DNA of 9,433 bases from JBFFXF01 sp041569895. GTDB lineage: Bacteria; Planctomycetota; UBA8108; JACQVS01. Position numbers and translations under genes: made by a program. The notes beneath the pieces are model-generated. The model ran no database searches and was not told where the DNA came from. It saw nothing but the letters and a program-made list of their open reading frames with translations. The stretch is from positions 1 through 9,433 of the forward strand of contig JBFFXF010000281.1 in the NCBI GenBank assembly GCA_041569895.1, written 5' to 3'. Of this stretch, positions 1 to 7,156 are shown in pieces; within the stretch, counting starts at the first letter, position 1, and each line of letters begins with the position of its first letter.

Positions 1-394
1 GCTTCGGCGACTGGGGCCGCTGCGACGCATCTTCCTGATCTTTCGCCGGCACTTCGGACGGACGTTCGCGGGGCTGCGTCTCTGGCAGATCATCGCCGTT
101 TCCGCCGCGGCCGGAGTCGGCGAGGAGTTCCTCTTCCGCGGCGCGCTCCAGTCCCGCATCGGCATCGCCGCGACGAGCATCCTCTTCGGCGCGCTCCACT
201 GGATCACGCCGACCTACTTCGTCTTCGCCACGGCGATGGGCGTCTATCTCGGGTGGGCGTTCGAATGGAGCGGTAACCTGCTGGTGGCGATCGTCGTCCA
301 CGCGGTCTACGACGCCGTCGCGCTCACCGTCCTGCGGGCCGAGTTGCGCCGGCGCGGACTGCCCCGCGAGCGGGCTCTGGACGCGGTCGACTGA
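1..394 (+). CDS. CPBP family intramembrane metalloprotease (CAAX protease-like), 3' part only
   Basis: The reading frame starts outside the window. About 130 C-terminal residues are read from base 2 to the TGA at 392-394. All three CPBP (PF02517, Rce1/Abi-like) motifs are visible in order: EExxxR as GEEFLFRG, FxxxH as FGALH, and HxxxD as HAVYD. In this family the Glu and His residues bind the catalytic metal inside the membrane. Hydrophobic stretches around the motifs fit the transmembrane core, and the tail after the last motif is short and Arg-rich. Bacterial members cleave membrane substrates or process peptides, but nothing here identifies a substrate. It reads toward the glutamate dehydrogenase gene with about 150 bases between them, and that gene appears to have its own promoter, so they need not be co-transcribed. 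No T-tract terminator follows it. Family assignment is firm and specific function unknown. Confidence 0.88.
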   Translation, partial: LRRLGPLRRIFLIFRRHFGRTFAGLRLWQIIAVSAAAGVGEEFLFRGALQSRIGIAATSILFGALHWITPTYFVFATAMGVYLGWAFEWSGNLLVAIVVHAVYDAVALTVLRAELRRRGLPRERALDAVD

Positions 395-425
395 TCGGTT
401 CCGCCGTCTTGCCGACGCGCCGTGT

Positions 426-454
426 GTGAACTGCCCCTGACGACATCGTATGAT
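426..454 (+). promoter_or_regulatory. Candidate sigma70-type promoter for the glutamate dehydrogenase gene
   Basis: TATGAT at 449-454 matches the -10 consensus at five of six positions. It lies in a locally AT-richer patch of an otherwise GC-rich spacer. At 17 bases upstream, GTGAAC (426-431) is a poor -35 element with three of six matches. Transcription would start near 461 and leave a leader of about 80 nt before the start codon. This rests on pattern matching only. Confidence 0.35.
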
Positions 455-473
455 ATTCGAGGGACTGAGAGCC

Positions 474-505
474 GCCGGAGCTCGCCGGCGACCGATTCTT
501 ATCGG
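474..505 (+). promoter_or_regulatory. Two small hairpins in the dehydrogenase leader
   Basis: GCCGG (474-478) pairs with CCGGC (485-489) around a 6-base loop. CCGAT (492-496) pairs with ATCGG (501-505) around the 4-base loop TCTT. Both lie between the candidate promoter and the ribosome binding site. Five-base stems are common by chance at this GC content, so a regulatory role is only a possibility. No known riboswitch class was recognised. Confidence 0.25.
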
Positions 506-534
506 AACTCGAATCTCGGAGCTGACCGACGCCT

Positions 535-538
535 GGAG
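535..538 (+). promoter_or_regulatory. Shine-Dalgarno GGAG that decides the dehydrogenase start
   Basis: GGAG at 535-538 lies 5 bases before a GTG at 544. It overlaps the other in-frame GTG at 538 and so cannot serve it. This favours 544 as the real start, two codons downstream of the longest open frame. Confidence 0.6.
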
Positions 539-543
539 TGAAC

Positions 544-3500
544 GTGGAAGCGACAAGGGAGAACGCGGCCACGGAGCCGGAAGTCGAGGTCACCCTCGAC
601 TCCGTCATCGAGGAGCTCCGCAGGACACCCGGGGCCGAGTCCCGGCTGGCGATCCTCGAGGGCTTCGCGCGCGCTCTCCACTTCCGCACGCCGCGTCTCT
701 ACTTCACGACGCGGAGGATCGGCCGCCTCGCCGCGGAGATCGTCGAGGCGTTCGACTTCATCGACGGGCGTGCCGAGGACGAGATCCGCGTGCGCGTCTT
801 CCGGGTCGAGGAGACCGGGCAGACGCTGCTCCAGGTCAACATGAACGATCAGCCGTTCATCCTCGATTCGGTCCTCGAGACGCTCCGCGTCCACGACGTG
901 CCGATCGACGGCTACCTCCACCCGATCCTGCAGATCGACAGGGACGAGAAGCGGCGCATCACGGCGGTGCGCCCGCGCACGTCGCCGGGGAGTCACGAGT
1001 CGTTCCTGCATTTCCGCATCGGCCTGCCCGACGAGGAGCGTCGCAGGGAGATCGAGCGGGAGATCCACGAGGCGCTCCAGGATGCGCGGCGCGCGGTCGA
1101 GGACTTCCTGGCGATGAAGGAGCGCGTCGACGCCGTCGCGCGCGAGCTCGACACGTACCCCGTCGACAACACGGACGAGCGCGTCGACATCGAGGAGGCC
1201 GCCGCGTTCCTGCGCTGGATGCTGCAGGAGAACTTCGTCCTGCTCGGCTACCGCGCGTACCGGCTCTTCGACGAGGGCGGGGAAGAGCACATCCAGGCGG
1301 AGCCCGGCTCCGGCCTCGGCATCCTTCGCGATGACCGCAAGAGCGCCTTCAGCGACCCGACTCCTGTCTCCTCGCTCAACGAGAAGCTGCAAAAGCGCGT
1401 TCGCATGCGGATGTTTCCGCTGGTCGCAAAGACCAACCGGTTCAGCCGCGTGCACCGGCGAGCGCCGATGGACTACATCGACATCAAGCGCATCGACGCC
1501 GAGGGGCGAGTCGCCGGGGAGCACCGCATCCTCGGCCTGTTCACGGCGCGCGCCCTCAACCAGGTGTGTTCGGAGATCCCCGTCCTCCGCCGGAAGCTGA
1601 CGGCGGTGCTGCGTCGCGCCCAGGTGCTCGAGGGCTCCCACGAGTACAAGAGCATCATCACGACCTTCAACAGCACGCCGAAGGCGGAGCTCTTCACGTC
1701 GTCCGTCGAGCAGATCGGCCGCAACATCGACGAGCTCATCGCGCTGCAGACGAGCAACGAGGTGCGCGTCTTCTGCGAGGCGGACCAGCTCGATCAGCGG
1801 ATCTCCGTCATGGTGATCCTGCCGCGTGAGCGCTTCAACGCCGACATCCGGAAGCGGGTGCAGCGCGCCCTCGACGCGAGGTTCCGCGTGCCCTCGGTGG
1901 AGTACCGCCTGGCGCTCTCCGAGGAGGCCTACGTGCGCCTCCACTTCTACTACCAGGACACCACCGGCTCGCTCTTCGTGCCGACGCGGCTGGCGCTCGA
2001 GAACGCCGTGATCGAGGCGGTCCGGACGTGGGAGGACGATTTCGGCGACTCGCTCCGGACGCGTTTCGGGCAGGAGCGCGGCCGGGAGCTCACCCGCGTC
2101 TACACCGAGGCGCTGCCGGAGAGCTACAGGACGAGCGTCTCGCCCCGCCTCGGCGTCACCGACGTCGAGCACCTCGAGGACATGCGGCGCACGCAGCAGT
2201 TCCAGATCGCCATCGTCGACAGCGACGGCGGGCCGGACGTATCGAGCCTCAGGCTGTACCGCGCCGGCGAGAAGTACCTCCTCTCGGAGATCATGCCGGT
2301 GCTGACCAACCTGGGTCTGCTGGTGATCGACGAGAGCACCTTTGCCGTCGGCGGAAGCGGGCTGCCTCCGTGCCACCTGCACGCCATCAGGATCCGCAAG
2401 CGCAACCGCCAGCCGATCCCGCGCGAGCGGCGGAAGGACCTCTGCGACGCCATCCGCGCGATCCTCGACGGCGTCTACGAGAACGACGTCTTCGGCGAGC
2501 TGGTCGTGACCGCGGGGCTCTCGATCCGCGCCGTCGAGCTGGTCCGCGCGTACGTGCACTACTTTCACCAGATCGGCGCGCCGCACGACAAGGATTCGAT
2601 CGTCTCCGCGCTGTCGAATCATCCGGACCTGACGCGGCTGATCGTGGAGTACTTCGAGACCAAGTTCCGGCCGCAGAGCGACGGCGCCAACGCGAAAGCG
2701 CGGCTCGCGGGGCCGCTGACGACGCTCGAGTCACGTGTCACGAGCGGTCTGGAGAAGGTCAGCGACATCAACGAGGACCGCATCATCCGCGGGCTCTTCT
2801 CGCTGGTGATGGCGACGGTCCGAACGAGCTACTACCAGCACGGCGGGACGCTCGATCGGATGTCGTTCAAGATCAAGGGGGCGCTCGTCCCCGGAATGCC
2901 CAGGCCGGTGCCGTTCGCCGAGATCTTCGTGCACAACGCGAGAATGGAGGGTGTCCACCTGCGCTCGGGGCCGGTCGCGCGCGGCGGCATCCGGTGGAGC
3001 GACCGCCGCGACGACTACCGCACCGAGATCCTCGGCCTGATGAGCACGCAGATCACCAAGAACGCCATCATCGTGCCGGTCGGCTCGAAGGGCGGCTTCG
3101 TCCTCAAGCGGCCGCCGGAGGGGCGCGAGGAGCTGATGGCGGAGGTGGCGCGCCAGTACGAGACGTTCATACGCGGCCTCCTCGACGTCACCGACAATCG
3201 CGTCGGCGATCGCGTCGAGCGTCCGCGCGAGACGATGATCTACGACGACGACGACCCGTACCTCGTCGTCGCCGCCGACAAGGGGACGGCGACGTTCTCC
3301 GACCTCGGCAACCGGATCGCGGAGGAGTACGGCTTCTGGCTCGACGACGCGTTCGCGTCCGGCGGCTCGCACGGCTACGACCACAAGAAGTACGGCATCA
3401 CGGCGCGCGGCGCGTGGGAGTGCGTGCGGTGGCACTTCCTCGAGCTCGGGCTCGACGTCGACCGGGACGAGTTCACGGTGGTCGGCATCGGCGACATGAG

Positions 3501-5385
3501 TGGCGACGTCTTCGGCAACGGCATGCTGCTCTCGAGGAAGGTCAAGCTGGTCGCGGCGTTCGACCACCGCAACATCTTCATCGACCCCGATCCCGATCCG
3601 GAGCGCTCGTACAAGGAGCGCCAGCGCCTCTTCGAGTTGCCGCGGTCGAGCTGGAACGACTACTCGGCCAAGCTGATCAGCGCCGGCGGCGGTGTCTTCC
3701 CGCGCCTCGCGAAGCGGATCGTGCTGACGCCGGAGATGAAGCGGCTCTTCGAGACCGACGCGAGCGCGATGAGCGGCGAGGAGATGGTCCGCGCCATGCT
3801 TCGCCTGCCGGTCGACCTGCTCTACAACGGCGGCATCGGCACCTACGTCAAGGCGAGCAACGAGACCCACGCGGACGTCAGCGACGAGCGCAACGACTCG
3901 GTGCGCGTCGACGCGACCGAGCTGCGCTGTCGCGTGATCGGCGAGGGCGGCAACCTCGGTCTGACGCAGGCGGCGCGGGTCGAGTTCGCGCGTCGCGGCG
4001 GACGCATCAACACGGACTTCATCGACAACACGGGCGGCGTCGACCTCTCCGACCACGAGGTCAACTTGAAGATCGCCCTGGCGCCGCGCGTGCGGGACGG
4101 AACACTCTCGCGTGAAGCGCGCAACGAGCTCCTCGAGGGGATCGCACCCGACGTCTGCGAGCTCGTCCTCGCGACCAACAGGTGGCAGGCGCGGACGCTC
4201 TCGCTCGACGAGACGGCGACGCGGAACGACCTCTCGGACCACATCGCCCTGGTCGAGGACCTGCAGGCGAGAGAGCTCCTCGATCGGCGCCGGGACCGGT
4301 TCCCGAACGCCGAGGAGCTGGTGCGGCGCCGCGAGGAGGGGATCGGACTGCTGCGACCGGAGCTGTCCACCCTGCTCGCCTTCGCGAAGATCGACATCTT
4401 CAGGGCGCTGGCCGAATCGGGCCTCACCGATTCATCCGGCTTCGAGGGCTACCTGACGTCGTACTTCCCCGCGCGGGTGCTGGAGATCTGCGACCAGTGC
4501 GTCGATGCGCACCCGCTGCGACGCGAGATTGCCGCGACGGTGTGCACGAACGAGATCGTCCACCGCGGCGGTATCACCTTCGCGTCGCGAAGCCGGCGCG
4601 ATCACGGGTGCACGACGGTCGACGTCGTGCGCGCGTACCGCGCCTCGGATGTCCTTCTCTCGGGCGATCAGCTCTTCGGGCCGGTGGTGACCGACCGTGG
4701 CATCCCGGTCGAGGCGTGGGGGTCCCTGGTGTTCCAGTATCGCGCCGCGCTCGCCGAGATGGTGGGGTGGCTGGTGCGCTCGTGGCCGGTCGACGAGCGC
4801 CGCGAGCCACAGTCGGTCGACGCCGTCGTTCGACGGCTCGCCCCGTCGATCGAGCGGGTCACCACGTGGATCGACGAGGAGGGCCTCGACTCGCTGCGGT
4901 CGATCGTCACGCTCCGGCACGACGAGCTCGTCCGCAAGGGAGTGCCGGAGGAGATCGCGCGCCGGGTCGGGCTCTTCGCCGTGCAGTGTCTCGTCCCGGG
5001 GATCGAGGCGATCGCGAGAACCGATTCCGGACGGATCGACACCGTGGCGCGTGTCTTCTTCCGGATCCACGAGATGCTCGCCCTGCCGCGAGTCCTCGGG
5101 TGCCTCGAGCGGCTGCCGGTGAGTGGCCCCGGCGATCGCACTGCCATGCGATCACTCCGCCACGAGATCCTCGCGCTGACCTTCGAGCTCACGGCGGCCG
5201 CCGCGCCGAGCAACGGGGCCGTGGCCGCGCGTGCGGCGGTCGAGCACTTCGTCGCCGACCAGCGCCCCGCGCTGCGAGCCTACCTCGACGCCGCCGACCG
5301 CACCGAGCGCCTCCCCACCCTCGCCGGCTTCGTCGTGGTCACCGGCCGACTCCGCCGGCTAGTCGACCGAATCACGACGAGCTGA
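544..5385 (+). CDS. gdhB: NAD-specific glutamate dehydrogenase, large (180 kDa) type
   Basis: The product has about 1613 residues, the usual length of the large bacterial NAD-GDH family (PF05088, EC 1.4.1.2). The enzyme oxidatively deaminates L-glutamate to 2-oxoglutarate and ammonia with NAD+, mainly for glutamate, histidine or arginine catabolism, in the cytoplasm. The first 700 or so residues form the long regulatory region, including NDQPFILDSV near residue 100. The catalytic core carries hallmark blocks: GGIRWSDRRDDYRTEILGL near 815, then PVGSKGGFV with the glycine-flanked Lys; the nucleotide-binding block GIGDMSGDVFGNGM near 985; DPDPDPERSYKERQRLF near 1015; NGGIGTYVKAS near 1095; and GEGGNLGLTQ followed by NTDFIDNTGGVDLSDHEVNLK from about 1135. 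About 400 helical residues follow. No frameshift or internal stop is seen. GTG at 544 is chosen over GTG at 538 because of the GGAG spacing. The gene is convergent with vapC, 42 bases away. The symbol follows Pseudomonas usage; family assignment is very secure. Confidence 0.96.
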   Translation: MEATRENAATEPEVEVTLDSVIEELRRTPGAESRLAILEGFARALHFRTPRLYFTTRRIGRLAAEIVEAFDFIDGRAEDEIRVRVFRVEETGQTLLQVNMNDQPFILDSVLETLRVHDVPIDGYLHPILQIDRDEKRRITAVRPRTSPGSHESFLHFRIGLPDEERRREIEREIHEALQDARRAVEDFLAMKERVDAVARELDTYPVDNTDERVDIEEAAAFLRWMLQENFVLLGYRAYRLFDEGGEEHIQAEPGSGLGILRDDRKSAFSDPTPVSSLNEKLQKRVRMRMFPLVAKTNRFSRVHRRAPMDYIDIKRIDAEGRVAGEHRILGLFTARALNQVCSEIPVLRRKLTAVLRRAQVLEGSHEYKSIITTFNSTPKAELFTSSVEQIGRNIDELIALQTSNEVRVFCEADQLDQRISVMVILPRERFNADIRKRVQRALDARFRVPSVEYRLALSEEAYVRLHFYYQDTTGSLFVPTRLALENAVIEAVRTWEDDFGDSLRTRFGQERGRELTRVYTEALPESYRTSVSPRLGVTDVEHLEDMRRTQQFQIAIVDSDGGPDVSSLRLYRAGEKYLLSEIMPVLTNLGLLVIDESTFAVGGSGLPPCHLHAIRIRKRNRQPIPRERRKDLCDAIRAILDGVYENDVFGELVVTAGLSIRAVELVRAYVHYFHQIGAPHDKDSIVSALSNHPDLTRLIVEYFETKFRPQSDGANAKARLAGPLTTLESRVTSGLEKVSDINEDRIIRGLFSLVMATVRTSYYQHGGTLDRMSFKIKGALVPGMPRPVPFAEIFVHNARMEGVHLRSGPVARGGIRWSDRRDDYRTEILGLMSTQITKNAIIVPVGSKGGFVLKRPPEGREELMAEVARQYETFIRGLLDVTDNRVGDRVERPRETMIYDDDDPYLVVAADKGTATFSDLGNRIAEEYGFWLDDAFASGGSHGYDHKKYGITARGAWECVRWHFLELGLDVDRDEFTVVGIGDMSGDVFGNGMLLSRKVKLVAAFDHRNIFIDPDPDPERSYKERQRLFELPRSSWNDYSAKLISAGGGVFPRLAKRIVLTPEMKRLFETDASAMSGEEMVRAMLRLPVDLLYNGGIGTYVKASNETHADVSDERNDSVRVDATELRCRVIGEGGNLGLTQAARVEFARRGGRINTDFIDNTGGVDLSDHEVNLKIALAPRVRDGTLSREARNELLEGIAPDVCELVLATNRWQARTLSLDETATRNDLSDHIALVEDLQARELLDRRRDRFPNAEELVRRREEGIGLLRPELSTLLAFAKIDIFRALAESGLTDSSGFEGYLTSYFPARVLEICDQCVDAHPLRREIAATVCTNEIVHRGGITFASRSRRDHGCTTVDVVRAYRASDVLLSGDQLFGPVVTDRGIPVEAWGSLVFQYRAALAEMVGWLVRSWPVDERREPQSVDAVVRRLAPSIERVTTWIDEEGLDSLRSIVTLRHDELVRKGVPEEIARRVGLFAVQCLVPGIEAIARTDSGRIDTVARVFFRIHEMLALPRVLGCLERLPVSGPGDRTAMRSLRHEILALTFELTAAAAPSNGAVAARAAVEHFVADQRPALRAYLDAADRTERLPTLAGFVVVTGRLRRLVDRITTS

Positions 5386-5421
5386 TCGCGCCGCGGAGGG
5401 CTCGCGGTGCACGCGGTACGT

Positions 5422-5434
5422 CCCGCTTCACGGG
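5422..5434. other. Small inverted repeat between convergent genes
   Basis: CCCG (5422-5425) and CGGG (5431-5434) flank CTTCA in the gap between the dehydrogenase and vapC ends, and the repeat includes the vapC stop. The 4-bp stem has no T-tract on either strand. It is at best a weak bidirectional transcript end and cannot be called an intrinsic terminator. Confidence 0.15.
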
Positions 5435-5829
5435 CTGATGAGATCCAGAGCCGGGAAGTAACTCCTGTAACGCCTCGCGTCGCGGGTCAGCAATCGCAAC
5501 CCGGCGACGGCGGCGTGTGCGCCGATGTAGAAATCCGGAAGGGGCGAATGCTTCGCGCCGCCCCGGCGCCGGTAAGTCCGGAAGCACTTCCCCGCGAGGA
5601 AGGCGGCCTCCCACGGCAGGGGGTCACGTCGAAAGTACTCTTGCGACAACGCGTCCTCGAGTTCCTCGATACGGCGGAATCCGATGGAGATCTCGGCGTA
5701 GACGAGCGGGTTGATCACGAGCGTTTCTCGTTCTGCCCAGGCCATCAGTGTGCTGGATGACCACTCGAACCACGCCGGGTCCTCGGTGAGCACATCGAGG
5801 ATGACGTTGCTGTCCACCAGGATGGTCAC
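5428..5829 (-). CDS. vapC: VapC-type PIN-domain ribonuclease toxin
   Basis: The 133-residue product is a single PIN domain (PF01850), the usual size for VapC. The four expected acidic positions are visible: Asp6 in ILVDSNVILD, Glu46 in VYAEIS, Asp99 in LPDFYIGAHA and Asp117 in LLTRDARRY. In the family these hold Mg2+/Mn2+ and cleave RNA, often initiator tRNA or rRNA loops; the target here cannot be predicted. The start is GTG at 5827-5829. No in-frame start exists upstream before a stop, and N-terminus and motif spacing fit known VapCs. No good Shine-Dalgarno precedes it, so it may depend on translation of vapB, whose stop is 28 bases upstream. This would keep toxin synthesis below antitoxin synthesis. 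Local GC is lower than in the flanking metabolic genes, consistent with horizontal gain. Confidence 0.92.
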   Translation of the reverse strand: MTILVDSNVILDVLTEDPAWFEWSSSTLMAWAERETLVINPLVYAEISIGFRRIEELEDALSQEYFRRDPLPWEAAFLAGKCFRTYRRRGGAKHSPLPDFYIGAHAAVAGLRLLTRDARRYRSYFPALDLISP

Positions 5830-5857
5830 GTCACGGCACGGTCAGTCAATTCGGTCA

Positions 5858-6085
5858 TCACTCTCGGCGTGTGAGCGCCATGATCTGCTCGGTCGTCAGC
5901 TTCACCGTCGCCTTTCCACGCAAGTGACGGACGAGATTCTTGCCGCGTCGATTTCCCTTTTCGGCCTTCCGCAGCATGACGCTGTGGCCCTTGACGACGA
6001 ACTCGACCTCGGTGTCGGGTAGAAAGCCGAACTTCTCGCGGATGTCCTTGGGGATGGTGATCTGCCCCTTCGATGTCACACGCAT
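5858..6085 (-). CDS. vapB: VapB-type antitoxin, AbrB/SpoVT (swapped-hairpin) family
   Basis: The product has 75 residues. Residues 1-45 form an AbrB/MazE-type swapped-hairpin DNA-binding fold, with the signature VTSKGQITIPKDIREKFG followed by the beta strands around EVEFVVKGHSVMLRKA. The basic C-terminal tail, ending in KLTTEQIMALTRRE, would occupy the VapC active-site groove, as known for this class. The open frame continues 57 codons upstream, but ATG at 6083-6085 is clearly the start: AAAGGAG lies 6 bases before it and homology begins exactly there. It is first in a two-gene operon with vapC. A perfect 20-bp inverted repeat just upstream is the likely site for autorepression by VapB or VapBC. 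It could instead be called an unassigned AbrB-type regulator, but the PIN gene next door settles the role. Confidence 0.92.
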   Translation of the reverse strand: MRVTSKGQITIPKDIREKFGFLPDTEVEFVVKGHSVMLRKAEKGNRRGKNLVRHLRGKATVKLTTEQIMALTRRE

Positions 6086-6091
6086 GGTGGT

Positions 6092-6098
6092 CTCCTTT
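6092..6098 (-). promoter_or_regulatory. Strong Shine-Dalgarno of vapB
   Basis: On the minus strand AAAGGAG occurs 6 bases before the vapB ATG. It is the best ribosome binding site in the window and fixes the antitoxin start. The vapC gene has nothing comparable, which fits the antitoxin-excess logic of such operons. Confidence 0.8.
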
Positions 6099-6099
6099 A

Positions 6100-6119
6100 T
6101 ACTCTTACTTGTAAGAGTA
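6100..6119. promoter_or_regulatory. Perfect inverted repeat, probable vapBC operator
   Basis: TACTCTTAC (6100-6108) and GTAAGAGTA (6111-6119) are exact reverse complements around a 2-base centre. The repeat begins one base beyond the vapB Shine-Dalgarno and covers the likely -10 element. AbrB-type VapB dimers are known to bind palindromes at their own promoters, so autoregulation is the natural reading. A match of 9-bp arms in this short AT-rich island is very unlikely by chance. Confidence 0.75.
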
Positions 6120-6142
6120 ATACGAACGGTCCGCGGGGTCAA
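6114..6142 (-). promoter_or_regulatory. Candidate vapBC promoter
   Basis: On the minus strand TTGACC (6142-6137; five of six matches to the -35 consensus) is followed after exactly 17 bases by TACTCT (6119-6114; three of six to -10). The -10 lies wholly inside the upstream arm of the inverted repeat, so bound repressor would block RNA polymerase. The predicted transcript starts within the repeat, some 20 bases before the vapB start codon. Confidence 0.5.
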
Positions 6143-6206
6143 GGCTCGAAAAGGACCGGGATAGACCATGGCGTTACGACCGTGCAGGAGATGCTCGCCG
6201 CTCTGA

Positions 6207-6452
6207 TCACTGCTCACCGGATGACCCGCCCCGCCGGAAGCGTACGCTGGCGCCAAGAAGGACGAGTCCGATCGTCAACGCAAGCGTTATCGCAGGTCCG
6301 TAGAAGGCTTCAGCGAGAGAAACACGCGAGAAGGCTGAACCGGCCGACCTCAGCAGCAGCAAGAGAGGAACGAACACGAGGTAGAGGAGGAAAAACGAGA
6401 GGAGCATGCGGCGCACGAAACGAGCATCTGGCTTTCGGAGCTCGACTCGCAT
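6207..6452 (-). CDS. Small two-helix membrane protein, unknown function
   Basis: The product has 81 residues and matches no family that I recognise. It has a basic N-terminus (MRVELRKPDARFVRR), a hydrophobic helix at about residues 16-35, a loop holding FSRVSLAEAFYG, a second hydrophobic helix at about 51-70, and a basic cytoplasmic-looking end (RFRRGG). The basic flanks predict both termini inside the cell. It starts 4 bases after the SDR stop on the same strand, so translational coupling in one transcript is likely; no good Shine-Dalgarno is visible. The hydrophobic periodicity and the tight spacing argue that it is real. Its GC content is somewhat lower than that of the flanking SDR. It ends about 120 bases before vapB. 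Confidence 0.65.
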   Translation of the reverse strand: MRVELRKPDARFVRRMLLSFFLLYLVFVPLLLLLRSAGSAFSRVSLAEAFYGPAITLALTIGLVLLGASVRFRRGGSSGEQ

Positions 6453-6456
6453 GAGA

Positions 6457-7155
6457 TCAACGCGGTCGCAGCGGGCGCATCACCACTTCGCTGATCAGGA
6501 AGTTGTCGGAGCGCTCGAGGACGTGGGTGATGACCTCGGCGACCTCGCGGGGGGCCATTCGTCTTGTGGAGCGGCCGGAGCGGGTTGCCGAGAAGTCGGT
6601 GTCGATCGAGCCCGGGAAGATCGCGGTGACCTTGATGCCCGAGTCGCGCAGCTCCTTGAAGAGCGCGTCGCTGAGGCCGCGGACGGCGAACTTGCTGGCG
6701 TTGTACCCGGAGAGCTCGGGGTTGCCGATCTTGCCCGCGATCGACGCGACGTTGACGATGTGACCGCTGCCGCGCTCCTTCATCAGCGGCACCACCGCGC
6801 GCGTGACGTGGAACACGCCGGTGACGTTGGTGTCGATCATCTCGTCCCAGTCCTCCTTCGAGAGCTCATCGATCGCACCGAAGCGTCCGACGCCCGCGTT
6901 GTTGACGAGGACGTCGACGTGGCCGAGCTCGCGCCGGGTCGTCTCGAGCGCCTCGCGCACCGCGGCGTCGTCCCGGACATCGCACACGACCGGCGTGAAG
7001 CGATCGCCGAGCGCGTCAGCGATCTCGCGCAGCCTGGCCTCGCCGCGCGCCCAGCCGGCGACGAGCGCGCCGCGCTCCAGGAGGAGGCGCGCGGTTTCGA
7101 GTCCCAGCCCGGCGCTCGCGCCGGTTACAATCACGCGTGCGTCGTCGAGGTTCAC
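6457..7155 (-). CDS. Short-chain dehydrogenase/reductase (classical SDR)
   Basis: The product has 232 residues from GTG at 7153-7155, typical of classical SDRs (PF00106). Visible motifs are TGASAGLG (11-18, cofactor glycine-rich loop), CDVRD, NNAGVG (85-90), the catalytic Ser138 in NVASIAG, Tyr151 and Lys155 in GYNASKFA, and the PGSIDTDF loop. Arg in GWARGEARL after the second strand and absence of an acidic residue there suggest NADP(H) rather than NAD(H). Overall it resembles YdfG-like or 3-oxoacyl-reductase-like members, but the substrate cannot be assigned. The frame extends to a TTG at 7212, but that would overlap the divergent gene and add a tail lacking family character. GTG places the N-terminus just before the first strand, as is usual. 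It probably heads a transcript with the small membrane protein downstream. Confidence 0.9.
   Translation of the reverse strand: MNLDDARVIVTGASAGLGLETARLLLERGALVAGWARGEARLREIADALGDRFTPVVCDVRDDAAVREALETTRRELGHVDVLVNNAGVGRFGAIDELSKEDWDEMIDTNVTGVFHVTRAVVPLMKERGSGHIVNVASIAGKIGNPELSGYNASKFAVRGLSDALFKELRDSGIKVTAIFPGSIDTDFSATRSGRSTRRMAPREVAEVITHVLERSDNFLISEVVMRPLRPR
7147..7151 (+). promoter_or_regulatory. Shine-Dalgarno GAGGT before the upstream ceramidase start
   Basis: GAGGT lies 5 bases before ATG 7157-7159 and is the best-spaced site among the candidate starts. It lies inside the first codons of the divergent SDR gene. A weaker GGGG at 7185-7188 precedes the alternative ATG at 7193. Confidence 0.4.
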
Positions 7156-7156
7156 A

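Noticed and set aside
499..2622. 707-codon open frame on the minus strand opposite the dehydrogenase N-terminal half
   Set aside because: It is a high-GC shadow: the Arg/Asp/Val/Leu-rich protein has no recognisable domain and lies opposite a gene with full family motifs.
2028..4115. 695-codon plus-strand open frame overlapping the dehydrogenase
   Set aside because: It is an out-of-frame reading of the dehydrogenase catalytic region, extremely Arg/Ala/Gly-rich, with no motif. The dehydrogenase frame is intact throughout.
2731..4242. 503-codon minus-strand open frame opposite the dehydrogenase core
   Set aside because: Composition is typical of antisense reading of GC-rich codons, without domain signature or ribosome site support.
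4182..5438. 418-codon plus-strand open frame over the dehydrogenase end
   Set aside because: It is out of frame with the real gene, low in complexity and Arg-rich, and shows no family resemblance.
5620..5630. GGGGGTCACGT in vapC, the reverse complement of part of the terminal repeat
   Set aside because: A single 11-base match within coding sequence, with no further repeat structure, is most simply coincidence.
6127..6158. Inverted repeat CGGTCC/GGACCG upstream of the vapBC operator
   Set aside because: Six-base arms with a 20-base loop are expected by chance in GC-rich sequence, and the adjacent perfect palindrome is a far better operator.
6086..6256. 57-codon upstream extension of the vapB frame
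   Set aside because: It would cross the promoter, operator and Shine-Dalgarno and precede the point where AbrB-family similarity begins.
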